Source: an uncultured Elusimicrobia bacterium | GTDB lineage: Bacteria > Elusimicrobiota > Elusimicrobia > Elusimicrobiales > Elusimicrobiaceae | Assembly: GCA_947306425.1 (NCBI GenBank) | Contig: CAMZGO010000004.1 | Span: forward strand, 1 to 64,000 | Length of the DNA stretch: 64,000 nucleotides | Direction of reading: 5' to 3' | Part shown: one piece after another, positions 42,852 through 52,682 of the stretch | Layout: every line of letters begins with the position of its first letter | Position numbering within the stretch: position 1 is the stretch's first letter | Program-made: the position numbers and the translations under genes | Notes under the pieces: model-generated | What the model was told of the DNA's origin: nothing | Database searches by the model: none | Seen by the model: only the letters and a program-made list of their open reading frames with translations

Positions 42852-43868
42852 TTATTTACTTGGTAAGAGTTCTTTGATAGCGTTGAATTTTTTGTTGAAA
42901 ATATAACCGAAAATCATGTTACTCCACACAAAAAACGGTGTTAAAAACATAGTCTTATAAATTACTTTGCGGGGAAATTTCGGGCGGTATTTTATGTCAA
43001 GCAAATTACGGCTGCATAAAATTGCCTGATAGGTTTCAAGCGCCCACAAAACAGGCCACATCACCGCAGCCCGCGCAAATATTTTATAGAAAGGTATCTG
43101 CTTTAAAAAGTTGGGTGCAACTGCAATATTTTCAAGCCCGAAATGCAACCATTTATAAAGTATCGGGAAAAATAATTTATAGTTTTTCTTTTCAAGCAAA
43201 TCTTGCGGCATAAGGCCATATTTGGTAAGGTCCGTTATGGGCAAATAAATGCGGCCGATTTTTAAATCAGCAGCAATATCTTTCAAAATATTCGTAATTT
43301 GCAAAGCTATGCCGATTTTGCAGGCTTCTTCGGTAAACTTTTTATTTTCCTTTCCGTTAAGTAAAAGTTGGGCCCAAAACATACCTGGCGCGCCGCCCAT
43401 GTGCTTGCAGTAATCTATTGTTTCTTTATCACCCGGAACAGCTTTTAAGAGATAAGTAGGTTCTTCATCTGCAAAATAATTTAAATCCCATTCCATAGCA
43501 GCAGAAACTTTTGTTACAACTTCCAATATATCTTTTTTCTCTTGTTCTTTCAATGAAGCATAAGCATCTAAGCAAAGCGGCAGATTTTCAAGCAAAATAA
43601 TTTCCTTTTCATATTTTTGTTCCGCTTTCAAATTTAAAGCCAAATATTTCGCAAGCAATTCTTTGCTTTGTGTTTTAACTAAATTCGGATAATTTTCAAT
43701 AAAATAAATTCTGTCTTTTAACGGTAAAAATGGAATATCCGTAATAGTATCGGCAATCCTGCACAACAAGTAAGCAACAGTGAAAATTTTTCTTTGCCTG
43801 CTTGGCATTACTTTTGCACTCAAATATAAAGTACGTGCATTTTCTTTTAAGAGGGTATTTAAGTCCAT
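42852..43868 (-). CDS. Squalene/phytoene synthase-like prenyl condensing enzyme
   Basis: A 338-residue trans-isoprenyl head-to-head synthase. The first Asp-rich motif is D40-T-I-T-D44 (ADTITDI), and the second is NILKDIAADLKIGRIYLP near residue 195. YCKHMGGAPGMFW and a hydrophobic C terminus suggest membrane association, as in squalene synthase (product squalene or dehydrosqualene). No other carotenoid or hopanoid gene is nearby, so the product is open. TAAAAT at 43880-43875 ends six bases before the ATG, a leaderless layout. Confidence 0.85.
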   Translation of the reverse strand: MDLNTLLKENARTLYLSAKVMPSRQRKIFTVAYLLCRIADTITDIPFLPLKDRIYFIENYPNLVKTQSKELLAKYLALNLKAEQKYEKEIILLENLPLCLDAYASLKEQEKKDILEVVTKVSAAMEWDLNYFADEEPTYLLKAVPGDKETIDYCKHMGGAPGMFWAQLLLNGKENKKFTEEACKIGIALQITNILKDIAADLKIGRIYLPITDLTKYGLMPQDLLEKKNYKLFFPILYKWLHFGLENIAVAPNFLKQIPFYKIFARAAVMWPVLWALETYQAILCSRNLLDIKYRPKFPRKVIYKTMFLTPFFVWSNMIFGYIFNKKFNAIKELLPSK

Positions 43869-44038
43869 ATTAAAATTTTAACATATTTGGGCATAATGAT
43901 AAACGTGACAAAAATAATTTTTAATTAAGTTACAGCGCGAGAACGAAACCCGGCAAGTATTTTTGAAAAAATTTTTATTTTTTATTTAGCGGCAAAAAAT
44001 TTAAGAAACCAAATTCCATTTTTAGGTATAATATACTT

Positions 44039-44719
44039 ATGGCAGATATAGACATAGAAACAACAATAAGTGATGTAAAACTTTTTTTGGAAAAATTGAA
44101 AAGTGAATTGCCCGAGGTCTTTACTAAACCCGCCGCAGAAACGGAAAATAGCGAAAATAATATAGAGCAAAAACAAGAAACAGCGGGCAAAGTGTTATAT
44201 TTAGGTAATTTATGTGAAGCGGAATTAACTTTAAACACGGAACAAAAACAGCCTACTGTAATTTTGGCAGATAATAAATTTTATATTACTTTAACAAGCA
44301 AAGAACAGAATCCTTCCGCTTTATGCGAAGATTTCTTGCGCCGCAAAGCCCTTGATTTTTTAACAATGCGTGCCAGGGAATTAGCTGCGAAAATGGAAGT
44401 AACTTTTAATAATCTTACTGTTAAGGACCAAAAAAGTTTATGGGGCAGTTGTTCTCAAAAAAATAATTTGAATTTTTCTTACAGATTAATAAAAATGCCG
44501 CGTGCCGTAATTGACTATTTAGTAGTTCATGAACTAGCGCATTTGCTACACTTTGACCATAGTACCGATTTTTGGGCTACCGTAGAAAAGTTTATACCTG
44601 ATTATAAACAGCATCGCCGTTGGCTCAATAATAATAAGTATGCCGTTATGGCGCAAAGTGATGTTTCTTTAGATGTTTTAAAACAAACACAAAATATAAT
44701 TCAAGAGGATACAAATTAA
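44039..44719 (+). CDS. YgjP/WLM-type (DUF45) metallopeptidase-like protein
   Basis: The 226-residue product has a C-terminal zinc-site domain: LWGSCSQKNNLNFSYRLIKMP, VVHELAHLLHFDHSTDFW near residues 160-178 (HExxH) and VEKFIPDYKQHRRWLN. These are the blocks of the DUF45/YgjP family (M48-like gluzincin fold). The first 65 residues are polar and variable. The substrate is unknown. TATAAT at 44027-44032 lies six bases before the ATG. The amidase gene begins at its last base. Confidence 0.87.
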   Translation: MADIDIETTISDVKLFLEKLKSELPEVFTKPAAETENSENNIEQKQETAGKVLYLGNLCEAELTLNTEQKQPTVILADNKFYITLTSKEQNPSALCEDFLRRKALDFLTMRARELAAKMEVTFNNLTVKDQKSLWGSCSQKNNLNFSYRLIKMPRAVIDYLVVHELAHLLHFDHSTDFWATVEKFIPDYKQHRRWLNNNKYAVMAQSDVSLDVLKQTQNIIQEDTN

Positions 44720-46063
44720 GTGTTCAAAAAATTTGTTTTTACCTTAAGTGCTTGCATACTGTTCTGCTTAAGTGTTGCGGCAGAAACGGTGCCTGTTTCC
44801 TTTGAAGGTAAAAATAAAACACCGCTTGAAGTCCGTAACATAGACGGCCAAATTTTTGTTGAAGCACGCGATATGGCAAAATATTTGCGTTTACAGAGTA
44901 ATTTATTTTGGGCCTCCGGACAACTTAATTTACACGGAAAAGCAGGCTTTTTTGCTACTTTAAGGCAAGGCGAAAGTTATGCCACCGTAAAAGGCAAGCA
45001 GGAAGATTTAACCGCCGCACCTTTTATGGAAAAGAAAAGTTTATATGTGCCTTTAACATTTTTCACAGAAGGCCCTGCTTTTGAAGCCGGCAATTATCAG
45101 GCAGCCTTTGACGGTACTAAAATTATTATTGAAAAGTCAGGCCAATTACCCGTCATAGAGAAATCAGACAGGGGAACCTCTCTCCCACAACCAAAAGTAA
45201 CGGAAAAGGCAAAAGAGGAAGAAGAAATCCAAGAACTCGGCGGGGAATTTTTTGAAAATGTAGGCCCTGCGGTAAATTTACCTGCACCGACAATAATAAA
45301 TAAATTAGATACTTCTAAAAAGAATTTACCGTTCGTACCTAAAGATTTAAAGAAAGAAACGGTTCTTCGTGTCTGCATTGATGCAGGCCACGGGGGTAAA
45401 GACCCCGGTGCCAATTATCGCGGTATTGCTAAAGAAAAGGAATTAAATTTATACGTTGCTAAAGAACTTGAAAAAATTTTAAAAAAGAATAGGAAAATTG
45501 AAATTAAAATGACACGTGATAAAGATATCTTTATTCCGCTGGGCACACGGGCACAAATTGCCAATAATTTTAAAGCAGATATTTTTGTTTCAATACACGC
45601 AAACGCCGCACCGAACAAAAAAGCAAAAGGGTTTGAAATATATTTCCGTTCGGATAAAGCCTCCGATAAAGAAGCCGCCCAAACCGCCGCCTTAGAAAAC
45701 GAGGCCTTAAATTATGAATCAAACGGTGTTGGCACCGTAACTTATGCTGATTTGCTTTTAAATTCGCTTGCCGCAAACGAGAATATAAATGAAAGTTCAA
45801 AACTGGCCGCACGTATAAGAAACAGCGTTTCCGATAAAAGCGGAACCTTAGGCATAAAAGTTAATATGAATAATAGCATAAAGCAAGCAAATTTTTATGT
45901 CTTACAAGGTGTAAAAGCACCGTCCGTTTTGGTGGAAATGGGTTATGTTACAAATAAAGACGATAAAAAACGCCTGGGTAATAAAAAAGTTCTCCAAATA
46001 ATGGCCTTATCCATAAGCAACGGTATTATTAATTATGCCCGTCAAGAGGGTTGGAAAATTTAA
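44720..46063 (+). CDS. N-acetylmuramoyl-L-alanine amidase with N-terminal AMIN-like domain
   Basis: The 447-residue product starts at GTG 44720 (GAGG about 10 bases upstream), with a signal peptide (MFKKFVFTLSACILFCLSVAA). Residues about 25-140 resemble a copper-amine-oxidase-N/AMIN-like wall domain. A linker follows, then Amidase_3 from about 215. Zinc ligands are seen in IDAGHGGKDPG, KEKELNL and VSIHANA, and the catalytic Glu in VEMGYVTN. It would cut the stem peptide from N-acetylmuramic acid in the periplasm during cell separation. Confidence 0.92.
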   Translation: MFKKFVFTLSACILFCLSVAAETVPVSFEGKNKTPLEVRNIDGQIFVEARDMAKYLRLQSNLFWASGQLNLHGKAGFFATLRQGESYATVKGKQEDLTAAPFMEKKSLYVPLTFFTEGPAFEAGNYQAAFDGTKIIIEKSGQLPVIEKSDRGTSLPQPKVTEKAKEEEEIQELGGEFFENVGPAVNLPAPTIINKLDTSKKNLPFVPKDLKKETVLRVCIDAGHGGKDPGANYRGIAKEKELNLYVAKELEKILKKNRKIEIKMTRDKDIFIPLGTRAQIANNFKADIFVSIHANAAPNKKAKGFEIYFRSDKASDKEAAQTAALENEALNYESNGVGTVTYADLLLNSLAANENINESSKLAARIRNSVSDKSGTLGIKVNMNNSIKQANFYVLQGVKAPSVLVEMGYVTNKDDKKRLGNKKVLQIMALSISNGIINYARQEGWKI

Positions 46064-46112
46064 ATATTTAAAAAATAACCACGTGCCAGATGCGGGTTTT
46101 CTATATACAAAA

Positions 46113-46136
46113 ACGCAGGCCTATGAAGGCCTGCGT
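46113..46136 (-). terminator. Intrinsic terminator of rpsT
   Basis: Perfect 10 bp stem ACGCAGGCCT/AGGCCTGCGT with a four-base loop; TTTTTG follows on the minus strand. It lies just past the rpsT stop and between convergent genes. Confidence 0.9.
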
Positions 46137-46154
46137 AAAAATTAAAACTTATTT

Positions 46155-46415
46155 TTATTTTGCTGCTTTATTGACAAGTCTGGTAAGGCGGGATTTCTTC
46201 CTGGCAGCTGCTTTTTTGTGAATAACACCTTTTTTTGCAGCTTTATCTAAAGCAGAAGATACCTTTTTCAAATCCGCTGCATTTTTAGATGCTAAAACCT
46301 TTTTTGCAGCCAAGTGAATAGTTTTCTTCAATCCTTTATTTCTGGAATTCCTTTTAACAGATTGCCTTTGTGCTTTTAAGGCGCTTGTGTGACGCCCTGT
46401 TTTCAATTTTGCCAT
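46155..46415 (-). CDS. rpsT: 30S ribosomal protein S20
   Basis: The 86-residue basic protein binds 16S rRNA. KTGRHTSALKAQRQSVKRNSRN at the N terminus and GVIHKKAAARKKSRLTRLVNK at the C terminus are the family signature. AGAGG precedes the ATG. It is a single-gene unit with its own terminator. Confidence 0.97.
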   Translation of the reverse strand: MAKLKTGRHTSALKAQRQSVKRNSRNKGLKKTIHLAAKKVLASKNAADLKKVSSALDKAAKKGVIHKKAAARKKSRLTRLVNKAAK

Positions 46416-46501
46416 TTTATACCTCTACAAAAATTACTTACTCATATATTTTACTTTTTTTTAGTTTTTATGTCTAGTATTTTTTAAAAGATGCAAAATA
46501 A

Positions 46502-46518
46502 ACGGCGATAATAGCCGT
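46502..46518 (-). terminator. Hairpin directly after nadE
   Basis: ACGGC/GCCGT stem (46502-46506, 46514-46518) begins at the nadE stop codon and is followed on the minus strand by TTATTTT. Confidence 0.6.
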
Positions 46519-48321
46519 CTATTTTAATCCCCTAATTTCACCTAACCAAATGGACGGAGAAACATCACTCGGTAAACGTAAACCTGCACGAGGGCTTAAA
46601 GATAATTGTAATACTTTCGGCCCTTCAGGAGAACAAGAGCGTTTAAATTGTTGACTAAAAAACCGCCTGAAAAATATTTCAAGCCAATGTTTAATTTCCG
46701 TTTTAGTAAAATCAGCCCTAAATACTGAAAGTGCAAGTTTATAAATTGCTCTCGGGCCGGAATTATTAACTAAAAAGTGGTACAAAAAGAAATCATGTAA
46801 AATATAGGGCCCTACAAGGTCCTCCGTCTTTTGTATTATTTTACCTTTACCGGCCGGTTTAAGTTCGGGGGAAATCGGTGTTTCTAAAATATCTTTTAAA
46901 ATTTCACTTATTTTTGACGGAGCATTTTTAGCGTATTCTGCGACAATTTCCTTAATTAACGTCTTAGGAATACCGGCATTTAAGCCATACATTGAAAGGT
47001 GGTCCCCGCCGTAAGTTGCCCAACCTAGGGCCAATTCAGACATATCACCTGTACCCAAAACCAAAGCGCCAAGTTTGTTTGAAAGGTCAAATAAAATTTG
47101 TGTACGCTCGCGTGCTTGGGTATTTTCATAAGTTATGTCTACAATATTTTTATTATGCTTTATATCTTTAAAGTGTTGTAATACCGCTTGTTTTATATCA
47201 ATCTCATCAAAACTTACGCCAAGTTCTTTGCATAAAAGTAAAGCATTATTTTTTGTTCTTGCAGTAGTACCAAGCCCCGGTAAAGTGTATGCAAAAATAT
47301 TTTTAAGCGGTAAATTCAATTTTTTGAAAGTATTTACCGCGGCAATCAATGTCAAAGTAGAATCAAGCCCGCCGGAAATACCTAAAATAACTTTGTTTAT
47401 TTTTGTTTGCTCTAAACGACGAGCAAGTGCAAGGGATTGTAAGTCCAAAACCTCAAATAATTCTTGTTTATTTATAGGATTAAAGGGGTGTTTTATATCA
47501 CAAATATTTGAAAATTTAACCGGCTTTGTTTTTAAAATATTTTGATTAATTCCGCAAATTATGGTTTGTTCTTGCATTGTTAAACGCGGGGTTTCTTTCA
47601 AAAGTGTACCTTTACTATATATCAAGGCATTGGCACTGTAGACTTCCTCCTCAGAAGATTCCCCAAAACCGCTTGAAGCATAAACATAAGTACAATCATG
47701 ACGGGCGGAATATTCGGCAACCAAATTTTTAAGTTTTGCTTGTTTACCTAAATACTCGCAATTACTTGCCAAATTACAAATTACATCAATGCCTTTAGGT
47801 ATTGAAAGAGGCGGATTTTTATCTAAATCAAGCCCTATTTTTATTTTCAAAGTTGTATTAAAAATATTGAAAAGCAAATTTGTACCCAAGGGTACTTTTT
47901 GATTAAGTAAAACAATTTTATTTTCTTTTATTTGATTAGCTTGAACGAAATAACGCAATTCATCAGAATTAAGATGTTTCTTGGGAACAATACCCAAAAT
48001 TTTACCTCTATACAATAGAGCACTTGCATTTATAATTTGTTGGTTTATCCTCAAAGGTAAGCCGACAATCAGGGCTGCATCTAACTTTTTGATTTCTTTT
48101 AAAATTTTATTTAATGCCTTTAGGGAATTGTCTATCAACAACGGTTTAAAAAATAAATCACCGCAAGTTGCACCTGTCAGGGCAAGTTCCGATGTAATTA
48201 TAATTTGCGCGCCTTTCTTGATTGCTTGCTTTACCAATTTGATTATATTTTTTGCATTTTTATCGGTATCAGCCAAACACACGCGCGGACATACTGCTGA
48301 AATTTGTAGACCATTTTTCAT
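46519..48321 (-). CDS. nadE: NAD+ synthetase with N-terminal nitrilase-like domain lacking the catalytic Cys
   Basis: The 600-residue product combines an N-terminal carbon-nitrogen hydrolase domain with a C-terminal NAD synthetase domain (ATP-PPase loop SGGLDST near residue 312; GTGDMSELALGW; YGGDHLSMYG). It would amidate deamido-NAD. In the nitrilase half, Glu (TSELALTG) and Lys (IVPKKHL) are present. The segment that normally reads G-x-E-I-C-E-D is KIGLDLDKNP, so the catalytic Cys appears replaced. The enzyme may then use free ammonia. TAAAAT at 48333-48328 is six bases before the ATG. Confidence 0.88.
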   Translation of the reverse strand: MKNGLQISAVCPRVCLADTDKNAKNIIKLVKQAIKKGAQIIITSELALTGATCGDLFFKPLLIDNSLKALNKILKEIKKLDAALIVGLPLRINQQIINASALLYRGKILGIVPKKHLNSDELRYFVQANQIKENKIVLLNQKVPLGTNLLFNIFNTTLKIKIGLDLDKNPPLSIPKGIDVICNLASNCEYLGKQAKLKNLVAEYSARHDCTYVYASSGFGESSEEEVYSANALIYSKGTLLKETPRLTMQEQTIICGINQNILKTKPVKFSNICDIKHPFNPINKQELFEVLDLQSLALARRLEQTKINKVILGISGGLDSTLTLIAAVNTFKKLNLPLKNIFAYTLPGLGTTARTKNNALLLCKELGVSFDEIDIKQAVLQHFKDIKHNKNIVDITYENTQARERTQILFDLSNKLGALVLGTGDMSELALGWATYGGDHLSMYGLNAGIPKTLIKEIVAEYAKNAPSKISEILKDILETPISPELKPAGKGKIIQKTEDLVGPYILHDFFLYHFLVNNSGPRAIYKLALSVFRADFTKTEIKHWLEIFFRRFFSQQFKRSCSPEGPKVLQLSLSPRAGLRLPSDVSPSIWLGEIRGLK

Positions 48322-48415
48322 ATAAATATTTTACAAAAAATAATAGTTATATGCATAACGAGCACTTTATGTACAAAGTACAGAATTTATTGCAAAAACG
48401 CTTTAAATTAAAACC

Positions 48416-50131
48416 TTAATTTCCGCCGCGGTCATCATAGTCTTTTAACTGCCTTGCACGGCTTGGATGACGCAAGCGCCTTATTGCTTTGGCTTCAATT
48501 TGCCTGACACGTTCGCGTGTAACGTTAAACATTTTACCAACTTCTTCAAGAGTACGAGGATAACCCGAATCAATACCAAAGCGGAGCCTTATAATTTTTG
48601 CTTCGCGTTCTGTAAGTTTTGCAAGAACATCAGCCACTTCTTGTTTTCTCAGGAATTCCGCAGTTGAAGCAGCGGGATTTGGGCCGGTTTTATCTTCAAT
48701 AAAGTCCTCAAGATTAGTTTCATCATCATCACCTATCGGGGTTGATAAGGAAACCGGGTCCTGCATAATTTTTAAAATACTTTTTACTTTTTCCGGAGAA
48801 ATGTGCATTGCTTTTGTATAATCCACAACATCCGGTTCCCGACCTTGTTCCTGACGGATTTTATTACCCACTTTGGTTAACTTTGAAACAAGTTCCTTCA
48901 TGTGTACAGGTATACGGATTGTATTGGCTTGGTCAGCAATAGCACGGTTAATGCTTTGGCGTATCCACCAAGTTGCATAAGTGGAAAATTTAAAACCGCG
49001 TTTATATTCAAATTTTTCAACCGCTTTCATCAAACCAAGGCCGCCTTCCTGAATTAAATCAGAAAGTTCCAAACTTGAATTAACATGCTTTTTAGCGATA
49101 GAAACCACCAAACGCAAATTAGCGCGGATAAGTTTAACTTTATCTTGCAAAATTGCATTTTCAAAATTTTCAATACGCTCATTTAATATTGAAAAATCCC
49201 TTTCAGTCATAGGTATAATCTGCATTAATTTGTCATAACGCCTTTGGGTACTCAAAATATTTTCAATACTTCTTTCAAGATGCTCAGCACTGTCAGCATG
49301 AGTTTGAGAGACAAGTTGTTTTTCCGTAATCTTTTTGGCTTTAAACTGTTTTAATATTTTTTGCGCTTGTGCGAGCGGAACGAAATAACAGTCAAAACGT
49401 TCCATATCGTTTTTATAACTTTCAAGTTTTTCGTTTAAGTCCTTAATTTTATTGGTTAAGCGTTTGATTTTATTTTGGTTTAAATTGAGTTTTGTTACCC
49501 TGTCCACCACTTCTTTCTGCTTTTCTTGAAGGGAAGAAGTATATTTGTTTTCCAAAGCGGGGCTTAGTTTTGAATCTTTTAGTTTCATCATCAAATTAGT
49601 AATTTCTTTTTCACGCCTTGCAATTAAAGTGGTTGCTTCTTTTAATTTCTTACGCATATTGGCAAGTTCGCGGTCCGTCCTTTTACCGCGGGGCATAAGT
49701 TCTTTAGTAGTCATTTCATCTTGGTCAACAAGTTCTTCCCACGAACATATTTCACGCATAGTAATGGGGGAAGATAAAATAAGTTGCCTTAAATATTGTT
49801 CCCTGTCGCGAATGTTGCGTGCCAAAGTTATTTCTTCATCGCGGCTTAAAAGCGGAACTTTACCCATTTCGGAAAGATACATTCTTATAGAATTTGAAGC
49901 ATCTACTACCGGTAAAGCTTCTTCCAAAGTTACAGGCCTGTCATTTATAATTGAGGGGGCAAGTTTTTTATCGTTAATGACATCTATACCTAGGTCAATA
50001 AGGTCATTTACGTCTTCAGAATCCATCTCTGAAGAATTCAGCGATTTTGATATTTCATCAGAGGTTAAGTACCCCCTCTCTTTACCTATTTCCGCTAATT
50101 CTTTAAACTTACCATTGTTATTTTTTGCCAT
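48416..50131 (-). CDS. rpoD: Primary sigma factor RpoD
   Basis: Housekeeping sigma-70, 571 residues. Region 1.2 ([22 protein letters not shown]), a long lysine-rich coiled-coil insert (about residues 145-300), region 2 ([51 protein letters not shown]), region 3, and region 4 ([35 protein letters not shown]). The 2.4 and 4.2 helices are the standard ones that read TATAAT and TTGACA. It follows dnaG by 15 bases in the classic rpsU-dnaG-rpoD operon. Confidence 0.97.
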   Translation of the reverse strand: MAKNNNGKFKELAEIGKERGYLTSDEISKSLNSSEMDSEDVNDLIDLGIDVINDKKLAPSIINDRPVTLEEALPVVDASNSIRMYLSEMGKVPLLSRDEEITLARNIRDREQYLRQLILSSPITMREICSWEELVDQDEMTTKELMPRGKRTDRELANMRKKLKEATTLIARREKEITNLMMKLKDSKLSPALENKYTSSLQEKQKEVVDRVTKLNLNQNKIKRLTNKIKDLNEKLESYKNDMERFDCYFVPLAQAQKILKQFKAKKITEKQLVSQTHADSAEHLERSIENILSTQRRYDKLMQIIPMTERDFSILNERIENFENAILQDKVKLIRANLRLVVSIAKKHVNSSLELSDLIQEGGLGLMKAVEKFEYKRGFKFSTYATWWIRQSINRAIADQANTIRIPVHMKELVSKLTKVGNKIRQEQGREPDVVDYTKAMHISPEKVKSILKIMQDPVSLSTPIGDDDETNLEDFIEDKTGPNPAASTAEFLRKQEVADVLAKLTEREAKIIRLRFGIDSGYPRTLEEVGKMFNVTRERVRQIEAKAIRRLRHPSRARQLKDYDDRGGN

Positions 50132-50146
50132 AATTTATCTTTCCTT

Positions 50147-51883
50147 TTATTTTGACTTTAATTTTTTTTGTATTTCAATTTGTTCCTTTAAAAGTTCTAA
50201 GGGAACCTGACCCGGGCCGTAAGAACTTAACTGTTGCTGTAACTCTTTATAACGTTTTTGCAAATAAAAATCCTCAATCCTTTTAATAAGGGTTGGAATT
50301 TCTACCTTTGGTTTAAGTCCTTGCGGCAATTCTTTTACTAAAAGTTCCAAAATCAAATCTTTCAATTCCGGTAATGCCTGAAGCATTTTTTGTGTCAAAC
50401 CAAAACCGTCAGCGTTTTCTTTATGCAAAAGCGCTACATTTTTAAGTATAACGCCTATTTGTGTTTTTGACAAGGGGGAATTTTCAAGCCCTTCGCATAA
50501 AGTTATATAGGCAGGATATTTTAAAATTATTCTTACCAAAGAAATTTCGGCCGGTAAAAAACCTTTCAAAATATTTTCCTTTGCCGGTTTGACTTCTTTT
50601 TGCGGTTGATTATTTTGTTTAGCTGCTTGTTTCCCCTGTATTCCTTCAAGCAATATGCTTTGTTCTATACCAAGCCGGTTTGCGGCAAGGGCAATCCACT
50701 CAGCCCTAATAATTTTATCCTGCTGGCGGGAAATTATACTCATAATTTCGGCAGCAAATTCAGATTTTTCTTTTGCGGATATTGCCACCGCACCGTTTAA
50801 AAATTTATCTAATTGATAAGTAACGATATCAGTACCCGTTTTGGTTATTTCCATAAATTTTTCAGCACCGTACTTGATAATATACTCATCGGGGTCTAAA
50901 CCCTCCGGCAGTACTGCGACAGTCACATAAAAACCCTGCTCAAGCAAAATTAAAGCGGTACGTTTTGAGGCCTTTTGTCCTGCTTCATCAGGGTCAAACA
51001 AAATGGTAACGGTATCGGTATAACGTTTTAAAAGTTTGGCATGATTTTCGTTAAAAGAAGTGCCCAACGGGGCTACACAATTTATAACACCCCCTTGGTG
51101 GGCTGCAATAACGTCCATATACCCTTCAAGCAAAACGGCACGCCCTTCTTTACGAATACCGGAAGCCGCAAAATTTAGTGCATATAAAACGCGGCTTTTA
51201 GAAAATAAAGGTGTATCCGGAGAATTTAAATATTTAGGCATACCATCGCCCAAAATACGCCCGCCGAAGGCTACTGTTTCCCCTCGGTGATTCAGAATAG
51301 GAAACATTAAACGGTTTTTAAACAAATCGTTTCCGTTATAATTTGCAAGGCCGGTTTTTTTAAGGTCCTCCGAAGTAAAACCTGCTTTTAAAGCTGCTTG
51401 ACAAAGCCCGTCAAAAAAACTTAAACCAAGTGCAAATTTTTCTACGGTTTCTTTTGTTAAGGAACGCCCTTTAATATAGTTTCTCGCCTGTGTTCCGCGT
51501 TCTGAAAATAGTTGTTTGTGATAAAATTCTTTTGCAAAATCCATCAGTTTATAGAGTTTAAGCCGCGATTTTTCTTCTTCGGTTAAAATTTCTTCCTGAT
51601 ACCAATCAATACCGGCACGTTGAGCTAATTTACGGGCCGCCTCATTAAAAGACATATTTTCTATTTTCATCACAAAATCAAAAATATCACCGCCGGTTTG
51701 GCAGCCAAAACAATAGAAAAGTCCCTTATCGGGGTTTATGGTAAAGGAGGGAGTTTTTTCTTGATGGAAAGGGCAGCAGGCTTTATAAGAAGTACCGGAC
51801 CGACGAATAGAAGGAACATATTCCCGCACTAAGTCAAGAATATCAATACTGTCCCTTATTTTTTCAATTATATTTTGGTCCAT
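50147..51883 (-). CDS. dnaG: DNA primase
   Basis: DnaG makes RNA primers at the fork and works with DnaB. The 578-residue product (from MDQNIIEKI) has the N-terminal CHC2 zinc site (CCPFHQEKTPSFTINPDKGLFYCFGCQTGGD), the TOPRIM core (VLLEGYMDVIAAHQGG, TILFDPDEAGQKAS) and a C-terminal helicase-binding domain. The first codons are not preceded by a clear ribosome site. The hairpin at 51919-51953 lies between it and rpsU. Confidence 0.96.
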   Translation of the reverse strand: MDQNIIEKIRDSIDILDLVREYVPSIRRSGTSYKACCPFHQEKTPSFTINPDKGLFYCFGCQTGGDIFDFVMKIENMSFNEAARKLAQRAGIDWYQEEILTEEEKSRLKLYKLMDFAKEFYHKQLFSERGTQARNYIKGRSLTKETVEKFALGLSFFDGLCQAALKAGFTSEDLKKTGLANYNGNDLFKNRLMFPILNHRGETVAFGGRILGDGMPKYLNSPDTPLFSKSRVLYALNFAASGIRKEGRAVLLEGYMDVIAAHQGGVINCVAPLGTSFNENHAKLLKRYTDTVTILFDPDEAGQKASKRTALILLEQGFYVTVAVLPEGLDPDEYIIKYGAEKFMEITKTGTDIVTYQLDKFLNGAVAISAKEKSEFAAEIMSIISRQQDKIIRAEWIALAANRLGIEQSILLEGIQGKQAAKQNNQPQKEVKPAKENILKGFLPAEISLVRIILKYPAYITLCEGLENSPLSKTQIGVILKNVALLHKENADGFGLTQKMLQALPELKDLILELLVKELPQGLKPKVEIPTLIKRIEDFYLQKRYKELQQQLSSYGPGQVPLELLKEQIEIQKKLKSK

Positions 51884-51918
51884 AGAAATTTCATCTATAA
51901 ACAGGCAAGTTTTTAGGC

Positions 51919-51953
51919 GCAATAGTCCGCCATATAAAATAGCGGACTATTGC
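51919..51953 (-). terminator. rpsU-dnaG intergenic hairpin (probable attenuator)
   Basis: A perfect 12 bp stem GCAATAGTCCGC/GCGGACTATTGC with an 11-base loop follows rpsU. Only a weak T run follows on the minus strand. Known macromolecular synthesis operons have a leaky terminator at this place that lowers dnaG and rpoD expression relative to rpsU. Confidence 0.65.
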
Positions 51954-51963
51954 ACAAAAATTA

Positions 51964-52158
51964 CTAAAAGCGTCTTCTTTTAGTTCTTCTCATTCTGCGT
52001 TGTGCTTCTTGAGATTTCAGTTTTCTTCTGACACTTGGGGGAACATAAGTTTCCCTTTTCTTAATTTCACGAAGAATACCGTTCTTCTCACACTCTCTTT
52101 TGAAGCGTTTTAAGGCCTCTTCCAAGTGTTCGGCATCGCGAACTTTAACAAATACCAT
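51964..52158 (-). CDS. rpsU: 30S ribosomal protein S21
   Basis: The 64-residue basic protein has [25 protein letters not shown] and a C-terminal Arg/Lys tail ending RRTKRRRF. First gene of the rpsU-dnaG-rpoD operon. GGTGG precedes the ATG. Confidence 0.96.
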   Translation of the reverse strand: MVFVKVRDAEHLEEALKRFKRECEKNGILREIKKRETYVPPSVRRKLKSQEAQRRMRRTKRRRF

Positions 52159-52186
52159 TACTTTTCACCACCTTTTTTTTAGAGGT

Positions 52187-52525
52187 CTATCCCGCCGGCC
52201 ACAAAAAGCGACGCCCTGCCATTAGGTGATAATGAAGGTGCATCACGCTTTGTCCTGCCCCCTTGCCATTATTAGCAACAAGACGGAAATCTTTTATGTT
52301 TGAATCTTTTGCTATTTTTGCCGCAGCCAACTGAATTTTACCGAGTAGCAAAGCATCTTCCTCGGAAGCAGCGGCAATATTTTCAATATGTTTTTTGGGA
52401 ACAATTAAAATATGTGTCGGTGCTTGAGGGTTTAAATCCTTAAAAGCAACGACAAAATCATCTTCATAGACGATTTGACTTTTTATTTCACCTGATATTA
52501 TTTTGCAAAAGATGCAATCATTCAT
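52187..52525 (-). CDS. HIT-family purine nucleoside phosphoramidase-like protein
   Basis: A 112-residue HinT-like protein. CIFCKIISGEI, AFKDLNPQAPTHILIVPKKHI and the histidine triad QSVMHLHYHLMAGR are complete. It hydrolyses nucleoside phosphoramidates or AMP-lysine-type adducts in known members. TATAAT at 52537-52532 lies six bases from the ATG and no ribosome site is visible. Likely cotranscribed with rpsU, which starts 28 bases further on. Confidence 0.92.
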   Translation of the reverse strand: MNDCIFCKIISGEIKSQIVYEDDFVVAFKDLNPQAPTHILIVPKKHIENIAAASEEDALLLGKIQLAAAKIAKDSNIKDFRLVANNGKGAGQSVMHLHYHLMAGRRFLWPAG

Positions 52526-52682
52526 ATATAGATTATAGCAAATCTGCCCCTACGCGCGCAACACATAGGGAAATTTTTCTGCCAGAATAAAATTCTTTTA
52601 CATTGTCTTGTAAATAGATTTATACTACTGATATTTTCACAATTACCGCTATTTATGATATAATTAAAAAGGGGTAGTTAAT

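Noticed and set aside
43869-44038. 170 bp between the terpenoid synthase and the DUF45 gene as an RNA gene
   Set aside because: Apart from the two -10 boxes near the start codons I see no structure or coding potential.
48322-48415. ACTTTATGTACAAAGT near 48365 as an operator palindrome
   Set aside because: The symmetry is imperfect and lies between the rpoD stop and the nadE start region, with no matching copy elsewhere.
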